A program made the position numbers and the translations under genes. DNA of 64,000 nucleotides, from NCBI GenBank assembly GCA_023627715.1, contig JAMAHW010000071.1, positions 124,001 to 188,000 on the forward strand, in the 5' to 3' direction. Position 1 is the stretch's first letter. Each line of letters starts with the position of its first letter. This stretch comes from Periconia sp. R9002. Lineage: Eukaryota > Ascomycota > Dothideomycetes > Pleosporales > Periconiaceae. This document shows positions 10,961-22,411 of this stretch, one piece after another. Below the pieces are notes generated by a model that did not search any database, was not told the origin of the DNA, and saw only the letters and a list, made by a program, of their open reading frames with translations.

Positions 10961-13900
10961 TGTGTGTGTATGTGAATCCCACGCAGAGGAACGCTCTGGG
11001 AGAGAAGGCGGGGAGATGAATGGTGGGATGTGCGGGCGTCGGTGAGATTTAATCGGTCGGAGGCCGGGGGCGGAGGAGGAACAGCTCTCGGCGATTATTC
11101 TGCTGGTGAGAAGGAACTATGCAAGGCAATTGCACAGACGTGTTTGAATCAAGGGCAGCGGCCGGACTGAAGGGCAGGTGGCACACTGGGTTTCGGGGTG
11201 GCTGACAGTCCGGTGGGGGAGGCCGGAGGGTCGAAGGAGGCAATAATTAGTAGTTTAGATGGAGAGGTGCTATGGGAAGCTTCTCGGTTTTTTTTTTCTT
11301 GGGCGGGTCGGCGGCTGAAAACCTCGCTCAAACGATCGGCATCCAAAACCACGGAACGCGGCAATGAAGGCTCGATGGTGGTAGATTAGATGAATAGATG
11401 GAGTCGTATGCAATTGGGTGTGTTGCAGCCAGCAATCCGACAAGATATAAAATATGCCGGGGGGGAGGGTGTGCTGGGTAAAGGGAACAAGAGCAGCGCA
11501 GAGCAAAGCAGAGCAGCAAAGCAAAGCAAAGCCAGGCAAGCAGGGGCAAGATTGGAGAGGCGAGGGGTGAGGTGTCTCGCGGGTATATTGTCTATTCAAC
11601 GAAGAAGAGAAGGATGAGGAAGGAAAGGGAAACTTGAGGAGGGTGAGGACGAGGGAGGGAGGGGGAATATATCACTTGGGAGTGGGGAGCAGAGACGGCG
11701 AATAGAAGACAAGCATGCCTGAAGCATCTACAGCATTTTGCAACTTTCTGGGATATTTTTTTTCCCCTTCACCTCATGTTTTGCCCCGAGCCACCAGACG
11801 CGAGGCCATCCACAGAGAGATCTGGCTGACTAGGCTGGTGAATGGATCAAGGTGAACAGTGCACTTCCCCCCTCTTAGCGCCAGTGAGCCCCCCCCCCCA
11901 ACTGCTCCGCTTCCGCTTCCGAAGGGCTGTTGAGCTGAGGCCGGCACTGCGCTAGCCCTGCCATTCCGTCCCAATTCACTTTCCATTGACTAGCGAAAAG
12001 AGACCCTCGATCGCTGGCCTATCTGGTTCTGACAGGCCCGCGGCGAAGGGACCTGCCTGCGACCAGGGCGAGACGTGCCACTGACAAGTTGTCAAGAGAC
12101 AAGTCGAGAGAAAAAAAACCTCCGTGGCCCCTGCTCAGATTTCAGACTGCCGGATACCTTTTTGACAGCAGATCTTGCTCCAACAAGTCGTTGCGGCAAC
12201 AGAGAGAAAAAAATTCCCAGGGAAGCATGCATAGAGAAATGGCCGAGCGATTCGTGTTGATAGATACAGAGACGGCAATGATGAGCAGAGGCCGAGTCCG
12301 AACGTGGACTGCGATGCAAGATGATGGCAAAGGCGCAACGTTTCTTTTAGCTTGCTATCAGGTTGGACGGCGGCGACGTGGGTATTCACCGAAGCAGCGT
12401 CTAAGCGAGCGTTGACAGGCCTGTTGGGACCTCACCACCTCAACCACCAGACCAACAACACTACCAGATAATTACCTGTTCTTGTTTCGCTCCATCGTCT
12501 CTGGCTGGGCCCAGTGCATGCATCTCTTGATTCCATCTCACCATCTCACAATCTGACAGATAGGTAGAGAGAGGTGGGAGGTGTGCATGACGCTCGGTCC
12601 GGTTCGGTCCGGGTTCCAGCATTTGCGGTGGCCGATTCATTTCTCAGTCTGGCCCAACCTCACCACGACCGTCGCCCACCGAATACACTTTGCAGCCACA
12701 TTAACACTCCCTCGGTGTCCCAACAACAGTCACACACAACAAACACAAAGACAGCATATAACAAGCCCTCGTCACCCCTCGCAACATGACTCCTCGTTTC
12801 CCTTCATCATCAATCTCATCTCATCTCCCCGCGTCTCCATCCAACACTCAACTCCCACATCCCCCCAGCCTAATCAAAACAAGAGAGAAGAGAATTTAGC
12901 CCGGTCCCTTCCTTAGCCCACATCCACACCCAATTTCCATGTCCCCCTCCTCCCGCCCGTCCGTTGATACGCCTCGTCGCTCACTCTCCCCCCGTTCCCG
13001 TCGGCATTTCCCCCTCTCTCGCACTCCGTCGGCTTTGCTCTACCGCGCGGCAACTTCAATGTTCCCAAGTCCCAATATTCTATCCCTTCATCTTACACCC
13101 TGGTCGCACTCGTTATCTTATCGGCGTGTTCAAGCTGGTAACTCGCAAGTACGAAATTCGTAGCCAAGAACCCACCCATACATGCCCGTAGAAACCCAAA
13201 CCCACCGACGTACCTACATACACACGTCACAGTGCACATAGGTAGGTAGTAGTATATGCCGGGTAATCTTAATCGTAAGCATACATACATAACTCGTATG
13301 TATGTACCTACGGGCATGTCATCCAATAGATACCAATCTAATGGATGGGCGTGGTGGTGGTGTTCGGCCATCGATCCCCGAGCGCCGTACCATACCTTTC
13401 GCCGAAACGCGCGGAGACCCGAGATCTTGTCTGACTGTCGCTTACCATGCATGCCTACATGTAGGTACCTGTGTACATTATCGAATCGGGAAACCAAACA
13501 CCACGAGGCAATGCAAGGAAATACATTCAATTTTTGTAGGTAGTTTGTTTCTCTTGTCCTCTTCATCGATCGATGATTGAGAAGTAGTTACTCGTCGAGC
13601 TAGCTTTCCCTACTGCTACTCCCCTCCCCTCCCCTCACCCATACACCTCCCTCCAACCCCATCCCCAAGACACACTCCCAACCACACATGAACAAACAAT
13701 CTAGATCTGATCAGATCCGTTTACAAGTAAAGTAACAATAAGGTTCCTCCCGCCCTACCGCCCTATCGCCTCTTCCCGCCCCATCCCCTTCCCCACTCCT
13801 GCAAGTCAAAAGTCCGCACTTTCACATGTCAAATGTTGGCGTCAGAATCGTACGATTTTTTTTTTCCTTCCCACGTCTTCCCCGGGTTTTTGACACACAG

Positions 13901-15084
13901 ACGCGAACGATCTCGCACGTGGGAACGAGAGCTGGGGAAGGGGGAGTTGCGGGAACTATACTGTTTTCTGTTCTTGCCCATTGTTTACGTGCGCGGGCGG
14001 GCTGGTGGGTTGGGGGGGGGGGGGAGGGTTTTTGGTGTTTTTGATGATGCGTGGGTGGGAAACTACGACTACGAATAGGAACTACGACTACATAGCATAT
14101 CCTCCAACCTTTTCTCTTTCTTTTTTCTCTGACTTCGATGGAATTATTCTTAAAAAAAAAAAAGATTCTCACCTACACACACACGCAAATAACAAATGAA
14201 CCCCCCCAAAAAATGAGTTGCTGTTGTTTCTCAGTACTTATGTACCTACCTACATACATATGCATCTTGGTATGTGTTTTTCCCTCTGTCTTCCCCAAAC
14301 TCAAACAATAGATAATTAAACAAAAAAATCAAAGTCGCACATGCCACAATGTCAAACCAACACTCCCTTTTTTTTTTGTCTTTACACCGATTTCTGTATA
14401 AAACTTGTGACTTGTTCGGGCGTAATAATATACTTTTCCCATCTCTCTCTCCCTCCCCCCTACATAAATACCATTCTTTTCCCTTTTTCTTTCCCACCTA
14501 CCTCACACCGTGCACACACACACACGCCAATTCACTTAAATTTCCGATCTGATTCCGATATAATCTGATTTCGAAGTTCGCAGCCGTTACCGTTACGGGT
14601 ATCCATCGCAAGAAAAAAAGGAGAGTAAACATCTTGAGACTAACAAAGGAAAATGTAACAAAAAAAAAAAAAAAAAAAAAGAAATAGTTGTCCAACTGTT
14701 CAAAAAAAAAAGTAAGTATCGAGATGTGAATCAGAAGTCATCATGTCTTCATCTCAGTTTGCGCGCTTTGCTCTGCTCTGCTGCTCACTCTTCTAGGCCC
14801 AAGATGATTATTCTCTCTCTGTCTTATTCCCCCCATCCTCCCTCACCCCCTCTTGGAATGAACGTGCAAAACTCCCAACGCACCGAGTGCATTATTTGAA
14901 ACCACAGTCGGTCCAAAATCATATACCTAGAAAAGAAGCAAGTGTGGAAAGAGAGAAAGAGAGAACTCTGAAAATGAAGTATAGATTGGAGACGTTACGC
15001 CATGCAGAAAAACCCCCGCCCATGTCCCTGCAACCATGGGAGAAAGAAAATGAAGCAATCGCCCCCATAACCCTGCAGGCAAAA
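10961..15084. other. 4.1-kb region without a supportable gene upstream of ACC1
   Basis: This stretch lies between the ACC1 start and the 3' end of nudE, both on the minus strand. It is rich in homopolymer runs (poly-A near 14660, poly-G near 14015), CA repeats (14512-14525) and CT-rich tracts. All open frames here are short, low-complexity and overlapping on both strands. It probably includes the ACC1 promoter and 5' UTR and the nudE 3' UTR; a non-coding transcript cannot be excluded. Confidence 0.5.
11492..11545. repeat. Low-complexity GCAAA/GCAGA repeat in the ACC1 upstream region
   Basis: Degenerate tandem pentamers (AGCAG, AGCAA, GCAAA) cover about 50 bp, some 530 bp upstream of the ACC1 ATG. 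A similar GCTCTGCTCTGCTGCT stretch occurs near 14770. Confidence 0.6.
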
Positions 15085-16862
15085 TTAGAATTCCTCCACC
15101 TCGCTCATCTTGCGCGGCCGTGCGGGTGGAGGCCCCATCCCACCGTCCCCTAGCCCAGAGCTGGTCCTGCGCCCCTGGCTCTGCCGCCGCGGAAGGCCAC
15201 TGGGCGTGGGGATGCCCGTCTTGTCCAACGTCATTCGTCGCGCCACAGGCGTTGCTGCTGTGCTTCCGTCGCTGTTGTTGTCTGCGTCGCCATCCTCCCG
15301 CACGCTGCTGGATAGGGACATGGAGTGTGCATGGTGCGGGCCACTCATCGAGCTCCGCGGTCGCGGGATTCGTCCTTCTACGCCACTGATGGAAGATGCC
15401 GAGTAGTGTCCCAACGGCGTCCGGATGCTGCTCCTACTCCCGGGTCTCTGAGAAGCCACAGACGCCCGGCTACTGGGGCGACTGCTGCTCCCTTCTCGCG
15501 ATGCACCAAATGATAGTCGGCTCATGCCAGATTCGCTGGCAGTGGGAATCGATGATGCTGCCGAAGCCTGTGATGTCCGTTTTCGGTTGCTTCTGATGGT
15601 GACGGTGCTCGGTATCTGTCCTAGAGCGCTCGCGTTTCGCGGGCTGGCGCGAGGCGGAGTGGATGTTGGCGCCGGCAATTTCGATCTTGCGTGGTAGACA
15701 CGTTCTTCGAGCTTCTGCATCTTGCCAATCAGCCCTCGAATCTGATACAATGAGCCAGACCTCGGCAACCCGCTGGCTTGTGCTGCTGTGCCAACGCTTG
15801 GTCTCGAGCCCCTCTGCCCCGGAGCAGTGGTACGGATAGAGGGTGTAGCACGGCCGCTGGCGCTGGGCGTTTTGGCAGATATCGGAATGCTGGGTCCTCG
15901 CGAGTGTCGAGTAGGCCGGGATGAGTATACGCCAGGGCGGGGGGTAGCCGAAGGGTCCAGTGCGATCGATTTCTTTCGGGCAGTAGGCATGGGTGTAGAA
16001 GGGATGGCCTTGGCTGTGATGGAGGCTTCCGAGAGCGGGGGTGACGGGGGCGTAACATCGGGGCGTTCTGCATCTGATTTGCTTTGCGGGGGAGTGGAGG
16101 CTGTCGTTGGCGAGGAAAGTGCAGTCGCGACAGTCGAGGTCTCCGAGATGGGGGAGCGGGGGCGCAATGCATCTCCAGCCAAGAGGTTGGAAGTCTTGCG
16201 CTGGTGGTGGCTTTCGATCGTTTCCTCGGCAAGACGGAGCTTCTCCTGTACAATCTCGGCCTCGATGCGGAGGTCAGAGAGTTCATCGCGAAGGCGCTGG
16301 TTCTCTATCCTGAGGTTTTCCCGCTCCTTCTCGCCCAGCCTCATTTCCTCGTCCAGCATGACCGAGCGTTCAATAGCGACGTTGTATTTAGACTCCAGAT
16401 CCTCTAGCGATGAATTCTGGTGCCGCGCCTGCCTCTCGAAATCATCGTTTTGTACCTCAATGTCTCGGAGTTGCAGTTGGAGCGATCGTTGTGACTCGCG
16501 CAGGCCGGTAATTTCCTTTTGCAACGTATTCTGGGCATTGTTGGCCTCCGTTTTGCTCTGCTTGTATTTTGCCTATGATGTATTAGCTTCCTGATCGCTC
16601 ACATGATTCCTCGACGGGTGAGGCAGCATACCTTCCATTCCTCCACTTCAAATCCCAGCTTTTCTGCCTTTTCCTGAAGCTTGCGCTCTCGCTTCTCGCT
16701 CTCCTCCACATCCTTCTCCAGTTCGGCCTCGAGCTCCTTGCTGGATGTCTGGAACTCTTGAAGTTCTACCTCAAGCGTCTCATACTGGGTTTTGTAATAC
16801 AGCAGTTCTTCCTCCATGCTGCTCCACTCGCCACGAGGGGGCGAAGATGGAGCCTCCGCCAT
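15085..16862 (-). CDS. nudE: NudE-type nuclear distribution protein (dynein regulator)
   Basis: Coiled-coil scaffold that links LIS1/NudF to cytoplasmic dynein for nuclear migration and hyphal growth. Two exons, 16862-16632 (77 codons) and 16572-15085, are joined in phase 0 (GTATGC...TAG), giving 572 aa, about the usual fungal length. Residues about 15-190 form a heptad-rich coiled coil. It includes the NudE signatures [44 protein letters not shown] and [18 protein letters not shown]. The remainder is a Ser/Pro/Thr/Arg-rich disordered tail, probably phosphoregulated and microtubule-associated, ending in EVEEF. The N-terminal coiled coil is the highly conserved part of the family. The 5' region carries a CCGCTG repeat. 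Confidence 0.93.
16573..16631 (-). other. Intron of nudE
   Basis: 59-nt GT-AG intron. Splicing joins VEEWK to AKYKQSK, the conserved NudE coiled-coil continuity. Confidence 0.85.
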
Positions 16863-17992
16863 ATCAGCGGGTGGGTGGCGGAATATGTGCTGCCGCTGCC
16901 GCTGCCGCTGCCGCTGTTGTTGTCTGTAGCGCGGAATTCAGGAGAGACTGTTGCTGTCGCAAGGTGGGGCGCAACGGTCGAGGGCGGTAGGAATGTGCTT
17001 TGACGGTGACGAAAGGGCTAAGGAGACCAGCGCATACAATACGACCAAGCACCGAGGCTTCGGAAGTCTTTCCTGCTTGTTTGTGGTGTTGTCGAGGTTC
17101 AAGCGCTCCTCTGTTTGGAGGCTGGTGGTTTTGTTGACAGTCGGAACAGAGCAATCATGTGCACCGGTTCTTTCCACCCCTTTTTCGATTGATGCGCGCG
17201 CAAGGGGCGAATCTCCTGTTGCGCCGCAATAGTTGATAATAAAGTCCTGTGCCTGCGGGTTAGTAGTTAGTAGTGGAGGAAGAGAAGAGAGGGGGGACCC
17301 TCGGGCGGCGGTTGTTGTGTAGAGGCTGGGAGCAACAACACATTGAACTAGCTCTACGCTAGCAACCAGTCACGTGTAGGTAGTAGTATCCAGCCTCCTG
17401 TCCCTTCTATTCGTCCAGCCTACTCTCTATCGCTACTCTTTCCTCTGAATACTGTTTGCTTCCCTTCTCGCTCTCCTTTGCCCTCTACTTTACTCTACTA
17501 CCACTTGCTACTCCCTATGTGTGCTCACCTTGCCCGGCATCTCTTCACTGAAGTCTGCAAGTGAGTGAGGGTCCGCACGGTCCGCGTTAGACCCGTCATC
17601 CCCTCATCATCCCATTTCCACCACCCCCACTCATCTTCACCGTCTTCGCTCTACCTAGGTACTTGCTGCGATGTGTTTACGCATGCTCTATCTATACATC
17701 CACACATACCTGCCGTACATTTTCGGTTCTCTGTGACAGCGAAATTCTAGAAAGCCTCCCGACCCTGAGGTAGCATGACTGGTACAGCTGATGCTTGCGT
17801 CCGACGACCCTCAATCCAACATGAAACACCCCGACAAAAGCCTTAAAGAGTCATCGCAATTTGGATTCAGGAGAAGCCCTGTCGTTTATTTTTGGGCACA
17901 TATATCTACAAGAGAAATTACTTCCGCGACGCTCCTACTCGCCTTACAATATTTATACAACAGCTTTTTTGTACCGGGGCTACCCAGCCTGA
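16863..17992. other. Intergenic region upstream of nudE
   Basis: No supportable gene. It contains a (CCGCTG)n microsatellite at about 16891-16920, just before the nudE start and probably in its 5' UTR, plus CT-rich stretches around 17400-17520. A GTAGGTAGTAGTAT motif near 17376 also occurs near 13242. Confidence 0.45.
16891..16920. repeat. (CCGCTG)n microsatellite
   Basis: About four to five tandem hexamers lie immediately upstream of the nudE ATG. Confidence 0.75.
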
Positions 17993-19399
17993 TCAGTCTT
18001 TGCTCATCTTGTGATCGTCGCTGACGCTGTCCATCAACTTCTCCTTTAGCTCACTTGACGCATTGCTAGCCACCTCCTTACCCTTTACCAGCAATTTTTC
18101 TGCTTCCTGTGAACCAGCTGTAACAACCTCTTGTGCTTTGGTGGTTGCGTTTCCAGCAGTCTCAATACTCTTTGTATACACAACCTCCACTCGGTCTTTA
18201 CCTTGCTCGTATGCCTCTTTCGCCTGTTCCGAAGCCATTTTGGCGAGTTCTTCTGGGCTGGGGTACTCCTTGAGTGATTTCAGAATCAGATAGTACAAAT
18301 TGATGATGCCGGTATGAATCCGATCTTTCATCAGCATAGTGATTCCGTGGGAGAAGAAGCCCTTCAGGACTTCGGCACCCAGACCTTGATACAGGGCCGC
18401 TAGACCCTCGTTTTGGGCTATGCGCAGAATCGTGCTAAAGACGGTCCGTTGCCTAGCCTGCGCTGCACGTGTTTTGCTTGCGTCCTCAATCTTCTCCGTC
18501 TCTGAAGTCGGCCCGGATCTCTCCGTGGGCTTTTGCGAGGATACTTGTGCCCGAGTCTTCGCCAAAGAGAAAGGATATGTGATGGTGGATGCCATGGCTT
18601 TGCTTATCGCCGCTATGAGAAACGTAGTGCGCGCGCCTGGATCGAGCCTCCGATCTCTTGACACGAGCAGTCGCAGAAGCACTTTGTGTAGAAGGAATGT
18701 GATGGAGGGGTTAAGCGTGAGAACCAAAGTCGCCGAATATCCCGACCAAAAGCCCTGGAGTCCCTTCTCGTCCCGTATCTGAAGCGCGATATCTTTGAGG
18801 CTGAGATTCGAGGGTGTCCCATCCCGTGCCGCGGTCATTGCAGCCGTCTGTTTCCGTGTCACCACATTTTGTATTGGCGAGGTGAACAGCTTTGACACAG
18901 CGCCTGCCAGCACACCGACGCCAATTTCATCCAAAGCTGATAGTTTGGATGATCCCTGCGTGCCCCTCCTCTTCTGTCCAATGTACGTGTATGCGAGAAA
19001 GAACAAGAAACTGTCCGCTACGCCTTTCAAAGTCTCCGGTATGACCCCCGAGTAGAATGCGCGAATGCCGCCTTCCTTCGTATATATCTTTTCCACCGCA
19101 TCGAGTATTCCCGCATATTGCTCATCGGCATTGTCGGTCTGGATTTGCTTCTGAACCTGCAATCGAGTGATGACAAGGTCCAAGGGATATGTCAAGAGTT
19201 TCGAGATGGCTGTACCGCTCGCTCCAGAGATAGCATGCCCAAGAGCGGGTAGCGCAGGCCCAATTATGCTTTTTCGTGGTTCCTCTTCGTTCACTATGTG
19301 GTAAAGTGTAAATGCATCCTGTGGCCAGACGTCAGTACAGAGCTCGACGCGTTGGTGGGTCAAGCTAACCAGCTGCGAATTGTATACAAAGGCCGCCAT
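17993..19399 (-). CDS. Mitochondrial-carrier-family protein, peroxisomal adenine nucleotide carrier (Ant1/PMP47-like)
   Basis: SLC25-type carrier, probably exchanging ATP and AMP across the peroxisomal membrane for fatty-acid activation. Three carrier repeats are marked by PLDLVITRLQVQ, PIQNVVTRKQT and PFSLAKTRAQ, as in the PMP34/PMP47/Ant1 group. The ATG is placed at 19399. A probable 51-nt intron (19369-19319) has donor GTTAGC, a TACTGAC branch and a CACAG acceptor. It is in frame without stops, so the unspliced frame is also open. Spliced length is 451 aa. A hydrophilic, charged tail of about 90 residues rich in Lys, Glu and Ala follows the last carrier helix and is longer than in typical family members. 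The organelle is inferred from family resemblance. Confidence 0.85.
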   Translation of the reverse strand: MAAFVYNSQLVSLTHQRVELCTDVWPQDAFTLYHIVNEEEPRKSIIGPALPALGHAISGASGTAISKLLTYPLDLVITRLQVQKQIQTDNADEQYAGILDAVEKIYTKEGGIRAFYSGVIPETLKGVADSFLFFLAYTYIGQKRRGTQGSSKLSALDEIGVGVLAGAVSKLFTSPIQNVVTRKQTAAMTAARDGTPSNLSLKDIALQIRDEKGLQGFWSGYSATLVLTLNPSITFLLHKVLLRLLVSRDRRLDPGARTTFLIAAISKAMASTITYPFSLAKTRAQVSSQKPTERSGPTSETEKIEDASKTRAAQARQRTVFSTILRIAQNEGLAALYQGLGAEVLKGFFSHGITMLMKDRIHTGIINLYYLILKSLKEYPSPEELAKMASEQAKEAYEQGKDRVEVVYTKSIETAGNATTKAQEVVTAGSQEAEKLLVKGKEVASNASSELKEKLMDSVSDDHKMSKD

Positions 19400-20093
19400 G
19401 TCGACGACCCGCTGTCGCTTCGCAAATATAATACAAAATGTGTCTGTCTTCCAAAACAATTCAAAAGATATCCTCGAGTTGTAACCGTGAAGAGGCGGGG
19501 TCAGTGGTGAGCGGATCCGCTTCTGTAGTCGTGCGACCGTTATTTCCTAGACGTCATTGTCAAGCTCGGATGTCGTGGGTGGTTTTCACATGAAAGTTGG
19601 GGACCTATCCAGCCACCCACACAGCCACATCGAATAATCACTACTCTCCAGACCCCAATCCCTTCTTCAGCTTTACAGTGTGTAGCGGATTGAATGTCAG
19701 ACGACCAATGGCTTCTTCTTCCAATTCTTTTCTGAAAAAGAGAGGGCACGATTCAAGGCACAGTAATGCCTGCTGGCATCCGAGGTACTTTTCATCCGGC
19801 CTTCCTCTTTGGGTACCGCGGTGCCTACCGTTTCCTCTTCTAGTCTTCCCCAGGTTTTCCCCACAATCTCTTTTTCTCCGGCCAAACTGCCGACCATGAG
19901 TGACGACAGGTTTGACAGCCAAGGATGGGGGAACTAGACTGCTTGAAGATATAGACTGCTCGGTCAGCATCCAAATATCCAAGGTCTTGATGGGAAAATC
20001 TTTCTCCGTCCTGGTAGCATTTCCCGTGTATAAGATGGGCCACCCGCCAACTGCTATGGCTTCGTGAACAAATTACTCGTTACGATACTCGAC
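19400..20093. promoter_or_regulatory. Divergent intergenic region between the carrier and DUF1593 genes
   Basis: 694 bp with no supportable gene; presumably the two promoters. Short overlapping frames on both strands show no family features. Confidence 0.4.
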
Positions 20094-21684
20094 ATGGTGT
20101 CGAGTCGATTGTTCAATATTGCTTGCATCGCGGCTTCGGTATCGCTTTTGGTGATTGCTGCTCCCACACCATCGTCGCGATGTGAGCCATGGATCGTAAA
20201 CAAGCCAAACCGAATATTCGTTCTGACCGACATATCCAATGAACCAGATGACTCGTACGAAACTTCTGTATTCTCATTGATTCGAGATACTAATGTAATC
20301 CAGTATGTCCTTGGTTCGCCTTCTCTCCCATGCCGACATGTATTCAGTCGAAGGTTTGGTTGCGACCACTTCCTTCTGGCTACCAAATGGCACAGGACCG
20401 GACGAGATTCATAAAGCAGTAGATGCTTATGGCAAAGTCCGTGATAATCTTCAATCCCACAGCAATTATACCTTCCCCACCGCCGAGGACCTGAGTGCCA
20501 GAATCGCAAGTGGACCCACTGTGTATGGAATGGAGGCAATTGAAGATTTAGAAGAAGGGGGTAACATCACCGCTGGCTCTGCCGCGCTCATCACAGCTGT
20601 CGACGCAAGCAATGAGCCTCTCTACGTTCAGCTCTGGGGTGGTGCTAACGCACTCGCAACGGCTCTCTGGTACGTGAATCGCACTCGATCAGCCGACGAA
20701 CTCAGCGTCTTCACCTCCAAACTTCGCATTTACTCCATCTCCGACCAAGACGACGCAAGTCCATGGGCCCGGCAACACTTTCCCAACATGCGATGGATTG
20801 CCAGCCGCGCTGCCTTCAACAACTACGGCATAGCAGCGTGGAGCGGCATCAGCGGGAATCCAGGCGCGGTCGACGCCGGCGGCCCAAACGACACAATCGT
20901 ACAAAACAAATGGCTTGACGAGCACATCCGCCTCGGCTCTCTGGGTGAGCATTACCCGCAGATCGCATACATCATGGAAGGCGACACGCCAACGCTCATG
21001 TACAACTTCGACAACGGACTCGGAAACCCCGAATACCCCAGCTGGGGTAGCTGGGGTGGACGCTACGGTGCCAACCCTCCGAACTCATACGCCCAGTACG
21101 GCGACACATCGGACAGTGTCATCGGTCTCAACAACCGCACCTACAACACCAACAAGGCCACCATCTGGCGCTGGCGCGAGGCCTTCCAAAACGAATTCGC
21201 CGCCCGCATGCAGTGGACCCTCGCGCCCAACTCGCAAAATTCAAGTATCAACCACCCCCCTATCGTCGTCGTCAATGCCTCCTGCGGTTCGTCTCATCTT
21301 GAATACAACGTCACCGTGGGCGACATTGTGACCCTCGACGCCTCATCCACGTACTCCCCCGACTCAAACGTAGACCTGGCCTTCCAATGGTGGCAATACA
21401 AGGAACCGTCTACCTGGTCTAACAACGTCGGCGTGGTCCCCAGCATCAACCTCTCCCCGTCGAACGGAAGCGAGAGTAGTGTGGTGAGATTTGAAATCCC
21501 GCCGCACCCCAAAGGGTTTTGTCTTGCGCCGGAGAGCGTGAAGGGAACAGGACAGTTCAAGGAAGCGATGAAATGTCAGACGTTGCATGTCCTGGTAAAG
21601 ATTTGGGATCGCGCGGCGAGGTATCCGATCGAGAGATATAGGCGGGTTTTGTTACGTGTGCAGCCTTATGGGACGCCGGTATGA
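20094..21684 (+). CDS. Secreted DUF1593 / cellulose-binding Sde182-like protein
   Basis: Two exons, 20094-20254 and 20304-21684, are joined across a 49-nt intron (GTACGA...TCCAG, phase 2), giving 513 aa. A signal peptide-like N-terminus (SRLFNIACIAASVSLLVIAA) precedes the conserved start of the DUF1593 domain (RIFVLTDISNEPDDS, residues 41-54). Splicing restores SLVRLL and VEGLVATTS, the family continuity. The domain has a nucleoside-hydrolase-like fold, and the C-terminal part resembles the Sde182 cellulose-binding C-terminal domain (VVVNASCGSS, LDASSTYSPD). Several N-glycosylation sequons are present. Likely extracellular and associated with plant polysaccharide; the reaction is not established for this family. 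The upstream in-frame GTG at 20064 is not used as start because the ATG at 20094 gives a clean signal peptide. Confidence 0.88.
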
Positions 21685-22411
21685 TTGTAAAATAATCGCG
21701 GTATGCAATATTTGATGCAATACAGAAAAACGTTTAAAGGGGATAATATTAACACTTCAACTTACTCCACAACCTCACTCATGGCCCTCCTAACATCCTG
21801 GTAACAGTGTTCCAAAACACCACCCAAAAAACTCCTCTTTCCCATTTCAAACACGCCCTCCCCACATAACAAAAGTCAACCAAAACAATGCATCTCGCTA
21901 TAAACCTCTTACCCAAAACATACACACACACATCTTCTTAAAAAAACACCCTTTCTCATCCGACCGGCACACAGCGGAAGCGGCCGGGCTCAGTAAGCCC
22001 CATTGATCCATCGGCACACGCACCGCACCAATTTTTTTTTTCGCGCTGCGGGGAAACGGAAAACATGTAATGGGAAAAATTAAGGCAATGTGACGTATTG
22101 CTTTTTGTGGTTTTGACTAGTTTGGTTTAAAAGGGGGGTCCGGTGGAGTAGAAACGTCGACTAGTGCGGTGTTTCTGTTTCTCCATCTACCTACCCCTCT
22201 TGATTGAAAGAACGAGAAGAAAATTGGAAAGGAAGGACTTTTGACGACGGAACGCGAGCGCAGTGAATATCGGAATTGATAATACTCAACCGGAGATCTT
22301 TGCGAAAAAACAAACAAACGAAAGAGTAGGGAAAAAAAGTTTCTATCGAGCGAAACCGCGCCACAGCATCATTCCCATCACCACCGAAAAAACATCAACT
22401 CAGCAAAAAAA
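21685..22411. other. Intergenic region
   Basis: No supportable gene. It is the likely 3' UTR of the DUF1593 gene and promoter/leader of the ABM gene, with A-rich leader sequence before the ATG at 22412. Confidence 0.4.

Noticed and set aside
12574..12916. Plus-strand ORFs in the ACC1 upstream region
   Set aside because: Overlapping low-complexity frames (Pro/Ser/Thr/His-rich), no splice or family support.
15788..16594. 268-aa plus-strand ORF over nudE
   Set aside because: Antisense of the Ser/Pro-rich NudE tail; low-complexity translation.
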